The translations under genes were made by a program, and so were the position numbers. 31,270 nucleotides of DNA from JAQICB01 sp046482735 (GTDB lineage: Bacteria > Bacteroidota > Bacteroidia > Bacteroidales > UBA1715): the NCBI GenBank assembly GCA_046482735.1, contig JAWOEL010000076.1, forward strand, positions 1-31,270, in the 5' to 3' direction. Below are positions 23,864 to 31,270 of this stretch, piece by piece. The notes under the pieces are model-generated. The model was given only the letters and a program-made list of their open reading frames with translations, was not told the origin of the DNA and did no database searches. The stretch's first letter is position 1. Each line of letters starts with the position of its first letter.

Positions 23864-25614
23864 TTATTCTATATCAAAGTCAAAAGCTTTTCGTAAGGTG
23901 TCAATTTTAGCATTAATTTTTTTGAGATGATTGTATCGTTCTTCGGGATTTTGAGGTTTTTTTACTTCTTCTTTAATTTCGGGAAGAATGGTTTCAAATG
24001 TTATATGTTTGAGATTTGTGTTGTATCTTGTGTTGAGTTGATATATAATCACTTCTTGTAAACGGGGTAAAATATCTTGTTTGAATGTTGTTTCCTGAGT
24101 TGCTGCTGCAAGATATATATATATAATATTGTTTTCAATTGTGAATGTGCAATGTTGTAATATAGGATACAGAGAGGGCTTACCTTTAAAATTGTCAATT
24201 GCAGGTTCCCATATTTCAGTTAATTGTTCGAGGGTGATAGCAGTAGAATTTTCTGGTACTGGTTCAGTTGGTTCTACCGGTTCAGTTTGTCCTATCGGTT
24301 CAGTTTGTCCTATCGGTTCAGTTTGTTTTGTGTTTTCCGGTTTTGTTTGCGAAAGTAAATCTTTAAATGATTTAGTTGCTACCGAAGGGGGCTGATTGTG
24401 AGATGATTTTTTTGATGAATCGGGGTGTGATGCTGTTTTGTTTGTGTGTGTGTGGTGAGTTGCGTGTGTATCTGTTTTTTTCTCTGTATTATCAATTTCT
24501 GTATTTAGTTCAGAGCTTTTTTTTTTAGTATGGTAGAGAATTGCAACAGAGCCAACTCCAGGTGTAGTCTTTTATTAATGCTTGATTTATAGTTAATATC
24601 AAATCTATTTGCTAAATCCAATGCTTTTATTAAAAATTCTACCGAACACTGTGCTGCTTGTTCTAGATATCGCTCGCGTATACTTTCGCCTACTTCCAAA
24701 AGTTGAGCTGTTTGTGCATCTTTGCACACAAGAATATCTCTGAAGTGACCACTCAGACCAATAAGGAAGTTATGACTGTCGAAGCCTTTATCGAGAATTT
24801 CATCAAAGAGTACGAGGGCTGATGCATAATCTTCGTGGAGGAAATAATCGGTAATTTTAAAAAAGTATTCGTAATCGAGAACGTTGAGGTTTTCAATTGT
24901 TTGCTGGTACGTAACTTTTTCTCCCGAAAAGCTTACTATTTGGTCAAAAATGGAGAGAGCATCACGCATTCCACCGTCTGATTTGAGTGCAATTACGTTA
25001 AGTGCTTCTTTTTCATATTCAATGCCTTCTTTTTCGGCAACAGAAACAAGATGGTCTACTGCATCTTCTGCCTTAATTCGTTGAAAGTCGAAAATCTGGC
25101 AACGCGATAAAATTGTAGGTAAAATTTTGTGTTTTTCGGTAGTCGCTAATATAAAAATTGCATGTTTTGGTGGTTCTTCCAATGTTTTGAGAAACGCATT
25201 AAATGCAGATGCAGATAACATATGCACCTCGTCAATTATATATATGCTGTAGTTGCCTATTTGGGGTGGTATGCGAACTTGTTCTATAAGAGAACGAATA
25301 TCTTCTACTGAGTTGTTTGATGCAGCATCAAGTTCGTGAATATTGAATGATGCAGATTCATTAAAAGCTTTGCATGAATCGCATTCGTCGCATGCTTCAA
25401 TTTCCTGTGTTAAATTTTGACAATTGATAGTTTTTGCAAAAATTCTTGCACAGGTTGTTTTTCCAACGCCTCGTGGTCCGCAAAATAAATATGCTTGCCC
25501 AAGGTGATTAGATGCTATGGAGTTTTTCAGAGTTGTGGTAATAGACGATTGACCTATAACGGTATCAAAGGTTGTAGGTCTATATTTTCGGGCTGATACT
25601 ATAAAGTTTTCCAT
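23864..25614 (-). CDS. dnaX: DNA polymerase III subunit tau (DnaX), via -1 frameshift at A10
   Basis: Clamp-loader ATPase of the replisome. Residues 1-366 are read in frame 0: Walker A GPRGVGKT (46-53), zinc cysteines C65/C75/C78/C81, Walker B IIDEVHML (126-133), sensor LSRCQ (169-173) and collar domain III to about 360. Shifting back one base at the ten A (24526-24517) gives a further 217 residues, total 583. These comprise a Ser/Thr/His-rich linker (SSELNTEIDNTEKK...), TEPIGQ repeats and a C-terminal domain. That domain includes LEQLTEIWEPAIDNFKGKP, LAAATQETTFKQDILPRL and IIYQLNTRYNTNLKHI. The tail ends at TAA 23866-23864, 3 nt before ispE. Promoter is at 25622-25652. The alternative is an assembly error of one A, which would make one continuous gene. 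Confidence 0.85.
24261..24332 (-). repeat. 18-bp tandem repeat in the tau linker (four units)
   Basis: GGTTCAGTTTGTCCTATC occurs as two identical central copies (24279-24296, 24297-24314) flanked by two diverged ones (24261-24278, 24315-24332). In the tau frame they encode TEPIGQ, TEPIGQ, TEPVEP. The unit is a multiple of three, so copy changes would keep the frame. Confidence 0.85.
24505..25614 (-). CDS. dnaX: Short clamp-loader product (gamma-like), frame-0 DnaX
   Basis: Read without frameshift, dnaX ends at TAA 24507-24505 and gives 369 residues: ATPase domains I-II and the collar domain III, followed by KKKALN. This is the architecture of E. coli gamma, which lacks the domains of tau that bind helicase and polymerase. 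The start and promoter are shared with the full-length form. Whether both forms are made cannot be seen from sequence. Confidence 0.6.
   Translation of the reverse strand: MENFIVSARKYRPTTFDTVIGQSSITTTLKNSIASNHLGQAYLFCGPRGVGKTTCARIFAKTINCQNLTQEIEACDECDSCKAFNESASFNIHELDAASNNSVEDIRSLIEQVRIPPQIGNYSIYIIDEVHMLSASAFNAFLKTLEEPPKHAIFILATTEKHKILPTILSRCQIFDFQRIKAEDAVDHLVSVAEKEGIEYEKEALNVIALKSDGGMRDALSIFDQIVSFSGEKVTYQQTIENLNVLDYEYFFKITDYFLHEDYASALVLFDEILDKGFDSHNFLIGLSGHFRDILVCKDAQTAQLLEVGESIRERYLEQAAQCSVEFLIKALDLANRFDINYKSSINKRLHLELALLQFSTILKKKALN
24517..24526 (-). promoter_or_regulatory. A10 slippery tract, candidate programmed frameshift site in dnaX
   Basis: On the coding strand the codons read CTA AAA AAA AAA GCT. 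The -1 frame has stops at 24577-24572 and is then open to 23864, while frame 0 stops at 24505. The shift must therefore occur within about 67 nt, and A10 is the only homopolymer there. I see no strong downstream hairpin and no Shine-Dalgarno-like stimulator 10 nt upstream, which favours transcriptional slippage over ribosomal frameshifting (inference). Confidence 0.75.
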
Positions 25615-25621
25615 AACACGA

Positions 25622-25652
25622 CAAAAATATATGAATAAAATGAATCAAACAA
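25622..25652 (-). promoter_or_regulatory. dnaX-ispE promoter (TTG-N20-TATTTTTG)
   Basis: On the reverse strand, TTG (25652-25650), 20 nt, TATTTTTG (25629-25622). Only 7 nt separate the box from the dnaX ATG, so the transcript would be nearly leaderless. Confidence 0.65.
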
Positions 25653-25764
25653 ATATCGCTCTGTAAATTATTTATGGATGTATGGTATTTTTTTGTTGAA
25701 TAGTGAGTGGGGCATATTGTAAAAACTGTAACTGTGCATATTTAACGTTTTGTAGTTGAAGTTT

Positions 25765-26730
25765 TTATTTAAGGAAATATGTCAGAGAAATTTCTGAACC
25801 TCCTTTTGTGTTGCGTGTTGCCAAATCTGAAATTATAAAATCGTATGTAAAAGTTAATGACATCACACTATAATAATCAAGTCTCAGGTATGAGGTTATA
25901 CAGTTATTAACTGTATAATATCCGCCTATACGAAAGTATGAATTTTTGTAAAATCCTGTGTATTTTGAATTCAATCCAAATTTAATTTTTGAATATCCAC
26001 CAATTGTTATGTTATTTTGATAATCCTGATTTTCTATAATAACTGAGGGGTGGTATGTTAATTGGGAATTCTGCCATTGCAGTAAATCTATATCTATAAT
26101 GCCTGTCCATCTGATTGGAACAATTGTTTTTTCTATATATTGAGTATATTTTGGTCGAGATAAGTGGTATGCTCCAACACCTATGTCAATATTGTATTTA
26201 TTATTATTTGTATATTTCCATATCCATCCGGCTGATACATCAAGGTATTGAATATCATCAAAATGTTCTTCACCACTTGCTAATGATGTGTTTATTTCTA
26301 AGCCATCGTACTGACTGTTCCAGGTTTGATTTTCGAGGTCTATAAATTTTTGTGTCCAACTTAGTTGTATACCAAATCCAAGGGTATTGTTTTTATTTAA
26401 ATTGGTTTGTAAAGAAAAAGAACTGTTTATTTGATTGGTACTGTAATTATTAATACCTGTTTGGTCTTTTAAAAATTGTATACCCAATCCGTATGTATTT
26501 AAAATAGTAGCATCAATTGATGCTGCGTAAGTTTTGTACGGAGAACCGACAATGTGTTTCCATTGATTTTTGTATTGAAGAATTCCTCTTGCGTGTCCTT
26601 TGAAATTTCCGGTTAACGCGGGATTTATAAGCATGTCAGATTGTTCATGCTGGGCAAAGCTAATGTCTTGTCCGAAACATTTTGTAATACTGTATATTAC
26701 AATAAACATACTATAAAGTAGTTTTTTCAT
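25765..26730 (-). CDS. PorP/SprF-family type IX secretion outer-membrane protein
   Basis: A 321-aa protein with a signal peptide (about 1-20, ending CFGQ) and the family start DISFAQHEQSDMLINPALTG. Next come GILQYKNQWKHI and YKTYAASIDA, then many alternating strands that would form an outer-membrane barrel, ending in a Lys. PorP/SprF proteins help T9SS carry or anchor proteins with type B C-terminal domains, as SprF does for SprB. The gene overlaps the end of the preceding type B CTD protein gene by 4 bp (ATGA), which strongly suggests that that protein is its partner. Confidence 0.92.
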   Translation of the reverse strand: MKKLLYSMFIVIYSITKCFGQDISFAQHEQSDMLINPALTGNFKGHARGILQYKNQWKHIVGSPYKTYAASIDATILNTYGLGIQFLKDQTGINNYSTNQINSSFSLQTNLNKNNTLGFGIQLSWTQKFIDLENQTWNSQYDGLEINTSLASGEEHFDDIQYLDVSAGWIWKYTNNNKYNIDIGVGAYHLSRPKYTQYIEKTIVPIRWTGIIDIDLLQWQNSQLTYHPSVIIENQDYQNNITIGGYSKIKFGLNSKYTGFYKNSYFRIGGYYTVNNCITSYLRLDYYSVMSLTFTYDFIISDLATRNTKGGSEISLTYFLK

Positions 26731-27614
26731 CGTATAAGGTTAATGTTTCCTGTTTTGTGAATATGTTCTTTTGCGTATGAAGCTGTAGCTTTTATTGAAT
26801 ATGGATATACACCTGTTGGCATGTTGTTTCCTTTGTAGGTGCCATCCCATCCGTATTGTAACTTGTCTGATGTAAATATTGCGGTACCCCAGCGGTTATA
26901 TATTATAAATTCAACATTCTCCACATTTCTGCCAACAGCACGCAGAACATCATTGTGGTTGTCATTATTTGGTGAAAATGCTGAAGGAACTTCTAAATAT
27001 GGAATATCATATATGCTGATAGTTTTAGCTGTAGAGTCTGTGCATCCAAAATTATTACGAGCCCATAGCGTAACTCTGTAATTTGTTAAATTATGATAGG
27101 TGTATTCAATTGGCAATTCTTTCTCATTACCACTTTGGAAAATTTTCTCATTATTAGTTTTAAATTGCCAATAATAATCAACAGATATACTTTCGTGTGT
27201 AATATTATCAATACTGGTATTTGTAAATGTTACAGTAAAGTCATTTGGTTCCATAGTGTAGGTGAAATCAGCAGCAGGGTATTCAGCTACTTCAATAATA
27301 ATAGATGTTTTGGAACGCTGCTGGTCAGAGTCAAAGACGGTAACAGTATATTTTTGAGTTGTTTCCGGAGCAATACATATAGTACTGTCAGTGGTTAATT
27401 CATCATTCCATATATATGTGTATGGGGGTGTTCCGTTGTGTACTTGTGCTGAAAGTTTTACCGAATCTCCTACACAGATTCGTGTGTGTGTTGCCGTAAG
27501 AGAAATTGATATGTATTCAGTTTGTTCTGTGTATGTGCTTGATGACGCTTGTGAGAAGCTTATACTTATAATTTGAAGAATAAAAAAATATATGTAAAAC
27601 TGTTTTTTTTCCAT
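26727..27614 (-). CDS. Secreted protein with PKD-like domains and T9SS type B C-terminal domain
   Basis: A 295-aa protein with a signal peptide (about 1-22, ending SFSQA). An Ig-like/PKD-like region follows (SVKLSAQVHNGTPPYTYIW and later TVTVFDSDQ), then a second PKD domain (PAADFTYTMEPNDFTVTF to YRVTLWARNNFG). The C-terminal 85 residues are a gliding-motility-associated type B CTD: VPSAFSPNNDNHNDVLRA, IYNRWGTAIF, YGWDGTYKGNNMPTGVYPY, NINLIR. It is unusually small for this class and may be an adhesin-like cell-surface protein. The ATG at 27614 is chosen because a TATATTTGC promoter box lies between it and the earlier possible start at 27668. Confidence 0.9.
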   Translation of the reverse strand: MEKKQFYIYFFILQIISISFSQASSSTYTEQTEYISISLTATHTRICVGDSVKLSAQVHNGTPPYTYIWNDELTTDSTICIAPETTQKYTVTVFDSDQQRSKTSIIIEVAEYPAADFTYTMEPNDFTVTFTNTSIDNITHESISVDYYWQFKTNNEKIFQSGNEKELPIEYTYHNLTNYRVTLWARNNFGCTDSTAKTISIYDIPYLEVPSAFSPNNDNHNDVLRAVGRNVENVEFIIYNRWGTAIFTSDKLQYGWDGTYKGNNMPTGVYPYSIKATASYAKEHIHKTGNINLIR

Positions 27615-27632
27615 AGTTGCATGTTCTTGTTG

Positions 27633-27661
27633 CAAATATAACAAAAAACAATTGACACAAA
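27633..27661 (-). promoter_or_regulatory. Promoter of the type B CTD - PorP/SprF pair (TTTG-N17-TATATTTGC)
   Basis: On the reverse strand, TTTG (27661-27658), 17 nt, TATATTTG (27640-27633) followed by C. The transcription start would be near 27626, 12 nt before the ATG. Confidence 0.65.
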
Positions 27662-27756
27662 AGTACATATAAATATATTTTCATATGCTATCTAAATATG
27701 TGTATATGAGTAATATTTAGTATTATTATATGCATACAAATAATATATGTTTTGCG

Positions 27757-29601
27757 TTATTCTATAATACAATCATTTTCAACATGTATATAATACCCCT
27801 TATCGCTTTTTAAGGTATCGAGAGTGCTGAGAGGATTGTTGTGCTCATAAAATTTCTCAAAATCTTTTATCATAATTAATTCGTTTGGTAATTCTTCAAG
27901 ATTATATTGTACAGGGTGAAAACCGATAAGATTCCAACCTTTTTTAACATATATATTGTGATTTGTTGTATCTGAATATGAGCCTTCAAAGCTTATGCTT
28001 GTTGGCGTGTTTATATATATTATATATCCCTCATCTATAGAAACAGTGTCTAAACTTTGTAATTCTTCGGTGTGATTTTTTTTATAGAATCCCTCATCGT
28101 TTTTTATAATAGAATAGTCTACAGACGAAAAAATACTAGCAATATGTGCATCAGTTGGTTCAATTGAGAATGAGATTAAATTCCATCCTTGTTCTAATGA
28201 TAATGTCTGCTGAGTAGTAGATTGAGAGCAGTATGTAGACCAATCGGGCATTTCGTCTAAAGTAATAGCGTAGTCGCTGTTAAACATATCTGTCCATAAT
28301 GATACATCATTGTATTCCGAACTACGTGTAAAATCGCCGTACCATGGCATATACCATGACCATGCAGCTCCGTCTTCAACCAAGCTTGTGGGAGAGGGGA
28401 ATGAGCCACATTCGGACAAAGAAATCATTTTGGTTCCGTCATATACATTGTTTGTGTTGTTAAATTCCATAATTTGCGAACTGTGGTCTCCGTCTTTGTA
28501 GATATCTCTCCCGATAATGTCTACATATTCATCGCCCGGATACCAATCGGGACTTTCGCCTCCCTGATGGGTCCATACCCAAATCAAATTATTTAATCCG
28601 TGATAATTTACCAAGCGGTCATACATTACGAGCCATAATTCTTTGCAGGCTTCTGCACCCTGAGCTCCCCACCAAAACCATCCACCGGAAGCTTCATGGA
28701 GTGGTCGCCAGATTATGGGTACGCCTTGCTCCTGAAGATATAAAAACTCCTGAGCCACAAAGTCAATATCATCAATCATTGCTGCATATTCGGGAGAATT
28801 TGGTTCGAAAATTTTGTTAACGTTGAAATTGGTTTCGTCGGTATAAAAAGCTTCTGTGTTTCGCGACGGGTCTCTCCAGTGCCAGCACATTACCGGTATA
28901 CCATTTTTGTTGTACCATGCTTCGGCATCATTTCGTGGTGTGTGATCATCATACCAGGTATATCCTCTGTCGCTTTGCATGAAATCTATACCTAAAACTA
29001 CTGGTTCCTTTCCTACATTTTCTAACAACCAGTCAGATTCGTCCATGCTCTCAAGAGTCATAACGCCGGTGAGAATATGTTTGCCGTAGTTGTCAAGCAA
29101 AAAGTTGTATAAACAGCTTGTTTCGGGAGTTGGTGAGGGGGCATTGAGTGTTTGGGTAATGTTGAATCGTGACGATGCATCTACTTCTCTCATTTCTATA
29201 TAATCAACATGTATCCATCCCCAATTTGGTGTTATTTCTATAGTATGGCTTCCTGCCGCTAAATTAACAAACGAGGACACTTTGAGTTCGGTATATTCAG
29301 TATTTTCTTCTAATGAAAAGGTTACCGAATTACCATTTATTACAAAATTCTGTTCTTTATACCCGTTTGGTGCAGCAACAGACAAGTAAAAATCATAATA
29401 AGCAGAGTGTTCAGTTGTGAAGGCGATTGATATGGAACCTTCCTGCGTTGCAACATATTGACCGTTAGAACAAGATGCGTCAGAAACTGTTGTAGCTCCT
29501 CCACTGAGTGTGCCTGATTCTGCTTCAAAGCGAGTTGTTTGTGCTTGCGAAAAAAACTGAAGAATCAGAATGATTACTGTTGTAAGAAAAAATTGTTTCA
29601 T
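27757..29601 (-). CDS. Secreted GH26 beta-mannanase with N-terminal CBM and C-terminal repeats
   Basis: A 614-aa enzyme likely hydrolysing beta-1,4-mannan. After a signal peptide (1-20, ending SQA) comes a CBM6/35-like module (about 24-138: RFEAESGTLSGGA to GWIHVDYIEM). The GH26 catalytic domain follows (about 155-455): LTGVMTLE, CWHWRDPS, acid/base E303 in RPLHEASGGWFWWG, nucleophile E397 in SLSECGSFPS. Two repeats start with GWNLISF (472) and GWNLIGF (555), each about 80 residues. No T9SS sorting tail is recognisable, so export beyond the periplasm is unclear. It lies 57 bp behind the outer-membrane barrel gene, with no susC/susD-type genes beside it. Confidence 0.93.
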   Translation of the reverse strand: MKQFFLTTVIILILQFFSQAQTTRFEAESGTLSGGATTVSDASCSNGQYVATQEGSISIAFTTEHSAYYDFYLSVAAPNGYKEQNFVINGNSVTFSLEENTEYTELKVSSFVNLAAGSHTIEITPNWGWIHVDYIEMREVDASSRFNITQTLNAPSPTPETSCLYNFLLDNYGKHILTGVMTLESMDESDWLLENVGKEPVVLGIDFMQSDRGYTWYDDHTPRNDAEAWYNKNGIPVMCWHWRDPSRNTEAFYTDETNFNVNKIFEPNSPEYAAMIDDIDFVAQEFLYLQEQGVPIIWRPLHEASGGWFWWGAQGAEACKELWLVMYDRLVNYHGLNNLIWVWTHQGGESPDWYPGDEYVDIIGRDIYKDGDHSSQIMEFNNTNNVYDGTKMISLSECGSFPSPTSLVEDGAAWSWYMPWYGDFTRSSEYNDVSLWTDMFNSDYAITLDEMPDWSTYCSQSTTQQTLSLEQGWNLISFSIEPTDAHIASIFSSVDYSIIKNDEGFYKKNHTEELQSLDTVSIDEGYIIYINTPTSISFEGSYSDTTNHNIYVKKGWNLIGFHPVQYNLEELPNELIMIKDFEKFYEHNNPLSTLDTLKSDKGYYIHVENDCIIE

Positions 29602-29658
29602 GACAGAGATTTTTTTGTAAATTAAGAGGATACAGAATATAAACGTATAATGGGATAA

Positions 29659-30324
29659 TTATTTTCGTTTCCATGAACGAAGAGTAACATAAAAGTTCCA
29701 TATATGATTGTGTAATACGTATTCATTTTTAGTGATATCAACCATTCCAAGATTGTAACAAGTTCCCAGAGTTATAAATTTATGTTGAAAGGCACAACCA
29801 AAAACGGCACCTGCATTTGTGCGTTTGTATGTTATATCATTTGTGTCATCTGATTCAGAAAATTGGTACCAGGCAATAGTTTCTTCGTGAATTTCTCCGG
29901 TTACTTCTTTTATGTTTGAATAACCCGATAGGGAAAAGTTGAGGTATCCACCAGCTTCAATAATAATACGAGCAAATTCTGCTATACCAATTTTGATTGA
30001 TGCAGTAAGCGGAACTTGAATGTTTTTAAAAATGTCTTCTCGGTAGAGCAACGTGTCGGCAAGTCTTTCAGTTTTGTTTACCCAACCCGTTGTGTTTAAA
30101 AGAAGACCGGAATTCAGACCAAAAAAACGTGTTGGTTCAATATGAATGGTCGGACCAATATGATATCCTGTATGTCTGCCAACAATAGTAAATCCTTCGG
30201 GATTTATTTCTTCTACCACTACAGAGGTATTAACTCCGGCACGAATACCCAAAAAAATATGTTTTTTCTGTGAATAACAGTATGTTGAGCCTAAAAGTAA
30301 AATGGCTAGTAGTATTTTTTTCAT
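29659..30324 (-). CDS. Outer-membrane beta-barrel protein (small porin-like family)
   Basis: A 221-aa protein with a signal peptide (1-18, ending CYSQ) and a barrel pattern. It begins IFLGIRAGVNTSVVVEE, has IGPTIHIEPTRFFGLNSGLL in the first third and ends in IWNFYVTLRSWKRK. This matches the PorT-like/OMP_b-brl_2 type of small Bacteroidota barrels of about 8 strands. Members are structural or assembly-related, with no known specific substrate. It is preceded by a TATATTTG box (30349-30356), and the mannanase gene follows by 57 bp, so both may share that promoter. Function in mannan use is not shown. Confidence 0.82.
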   Translation of the reverse strand: MKKILLAILLLGSTYCYSQKKHIFLGIRAGVNTSVVVEEINPEGFTIVGRHTGYHIGPTIHIEPTRFFGLNSGLLLNTTGWVNKTERLADTLLYREDIFKNIQVPLTASIKIGIAEFARIIIEAGGYLNFSLSGYSNIKEVTGEIHEETIAWYQFSESDDTNDITYKRTNAGAVFGCAFQHKFITLGTCYNLGMVDITKNEYVLHNHIWNFYVTLRSWKRK

Positions 30325-30348
30325 CTTGAAAAATTTTTAAAACCTATT

Positions 30349-30356
30349 CAAATATA
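30349..30356 (-). promoter_or_regulatory. -7 box TATATTTG for the barrel gene (and possibly the mannanase)
   Basis: An exact TAnnTTTG match on the reverse strand, 24 nt before the ATG at 30324. No TTG at -33. Confidence 0.55.
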
Positions 30357-30405
30357 TAAAATTATTAGGTGATTTTCCTGTATATTGCATAATAAATTTT
30401 TTGGT

Positions 30406-31270
30406 ATGAAGGAACGAATTACAGAATTACGAACAATACTGCACGAGCATAATTATAATTATTATGTATTACATACTCCAACGATTTCCGATCAGGAATT
30501 TGATGCCTTATTGTACGAGCTGGAAGATTTAGAAGCACAATATCCTGAATTATTTGACCCCAATTCGCCGACCCAACGAGTCGGAAATGATATAGATTTA
30601 TCTTTTACACAGGAAAAGCATACCTATCCTATGCTTTCTTTGGCAAACACATATTCGTTTGAGGAAATTAAAGATTTTGATACACGCGTGAAAAAAGCTC
30701 TAGGTGTTGATTCTGTTTTGTATACCTGTGAGCTAAAATATGATGGTGCAGCTATTTCTCTTCAGTACCAAAACGGAGCTCTGCAACGGGCACTGACTCG
30801 CGGCGATGGAACCGTAGGGGATAATATTACGGCAAATGTAAAAACGATTCAAACTATACCGTTACGAATACATGCTGATAGTCCCGGTTTTTTCGAAATC
30901 CGTGGGGAAATTTGTATGCCTCGTGATAAATTTGATGAGTTTAATACTGAACGAGAAAAACGAGGAGAATCAAAATTCGCTAATCCGCGAAATGCGGCTG
31001 CCGGTTCCTTGAAATTGCATAATTCCAAAGTTACGGCACAGCGACCCTTAGTAGGTTTTATGTATCACATTCCGGCTCACCAGCCCGATGATTCGCATTT
31101 TACAAATTTGAAAATTGCACGAACCTGGGGATTTAATATTCCTGAACATGCAGTATTGTGCCGTACACTTGAAGAAATTGATGAGTACATTCAAGTATGG
31201 GATACAAAGCGGAAATCTCTGACGTATGATATTGATGGTATTGTTATAAAAGTAGATTCTATTGCTCAGC
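30406..31270 (+). CDS. ligA: NAD-dependent DNA ligase LigA (3' end outside window)
   Basis: The first 288 residues of LigA, which seals nicks in replication and repair with NAD+. Domain Ia has the Tyr pair region HNYNYYVLHTPTISDQEFD (15-33) and the DPNSPTQRVG motif (51-60). The adenylation domain follows: MLSLANTYS (76-84), catalytic Lys in ELKYDGAA (K111), LTRGDGTVGDN, FEIRGEICMP, FANPRNAAAGSLK and YDIDGIVIKVDS. The frame is still open at the right edge. It is divergent from the barrel gene. No clean promoter box precedes the ATG. Confidence 0.97.
   Translation, partial: MKERITELRTILHEHNYNYYVLHTPTISDQEFDALLYELEDLEAQYPELFDPNSPTQRVGNDIDLSFTQEKHTYPMLSLANTYSFEEIKDFDTRVKKALGVDSVLYTCELKYDGAAISLQYQNGALQRALTRGDGTVGDNITANVKTIQTIPLRIHADSPGFFEIRGEICMPRDKFDEFNTEREKRGESKFANPRNAAAGSLKLHNSKVTAQRPLVGFMYHIPAHQPDDSHFTNLKIARTWGFNIPEHAVLCRTLEEIDEYIQVWDTKRKSLTYDIDGIVIKVDSIAQ

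Noticed and set aside
23864..24052. A separate 62-aa gene just before ispE
   Set aside because: It is in frame with the 217-codon tail that continues back to the A10 tract of dnaX. Its apparent start is an internal GTG (V of VIIYQLNTRY), so it is the end of tau, not a gene.
24261..24332. Short regular repeats as a CRISPR
   Set aside because: The units are 18 bp, directly adjacent without spacers, and encode in-frame hexapeptides.
27692..27720. AT-rich hairpin CTAAATAT/ATATTTAG as a terminator of the mannanase gene
   Set aside because: The stem is weak and purely AT with a 13-nt loop, easily expected by chance in such AT-rich DNA.

Overview
The window is an AT-rich chromosomal stretch of a Bacteroidota bacterium, probably class Bacteroidia. 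Four things point there. (1) There is type IX secretion (T9SS) gear: a PorP/SprF-family protein, a type B (gliding-motility-associated) C-terminal domain and a type A sorting tail. (2) Exported proteins include OmpA proteins with thrombospondin type 3 repeats and small outer-membrane beta-barrels. (3) Many start codons are preceded by the Bacteroidota -7 promoter box TAnnTTTG, several with TTG 19-20 nt upstream. (4) Shine-Dalgarno sequences are not evident. Most genes are housekeeping and look intact. No phage, CRISPR array, tRNA or plasmid function was seen. The only clear mobile element is one ISAs1-family IS.

Layout. 1-3423: tail of an unknown gene, an ISAs1-type IS (207-1431), then a class I SAM methyltransferase and an acyltransferase-3 membrane protein, both forward. 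3435-4820: MATE transporter, reverse. 4821-5064: a palindromic dispersed repeat and a 7-bp tandem repeat. 5065-11398: a reverse block of dnaB, a secreted GATase-like protein, an OmpA protein, mutS2 and a MerR regulator. 11399-12825: mostly non-coding DNA around an acidic protein of unknown function, and a strong terminator. 12826-14463: OmpA/TSP3 protein. 14627-19050: reverse operon GT2 - GT4 - phosphofructokinase - CAP protein with a T9SS tail. 19194-19290: SRP RNA with its own promoter and terminator, followed by a YrdC/Sua5 protein. 20048-23050: two lipoproteins on opposite strands, the forward one heading an operon with purine nucleoside phosphorylase and a GT25. 23054-25614: dnaX-ispE, reverse. 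25765-27614: type B CTD protein and PorP/SprF pair, reverse. 27757-30324: GH26 mannanase behind an outer-membrane barrel gene, reverse. 30406 onward: 5' part of ligA.

Most notable observation: dnaX (clamp-loader gamma/tau) is split across two frames at a run of ten A. The zero frame stops 12 nt after the run and gives a 369-aa gamma-like protein ending after domains I-III. The -1 frame is open from the run for another 217 codons and encodes a linker plus the tau C-terminal domain; it ends 3 nt before the ispE start codon. The two frames overlap by only about 67 nt, and A10 is the obvious slip-prone site there. This looks like programmed frameshifting or transcriptional slippage making two clamp-loader subunits, as known from E. 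coli and Thermus. A homopolymer length error in the assembly is the main alternative.
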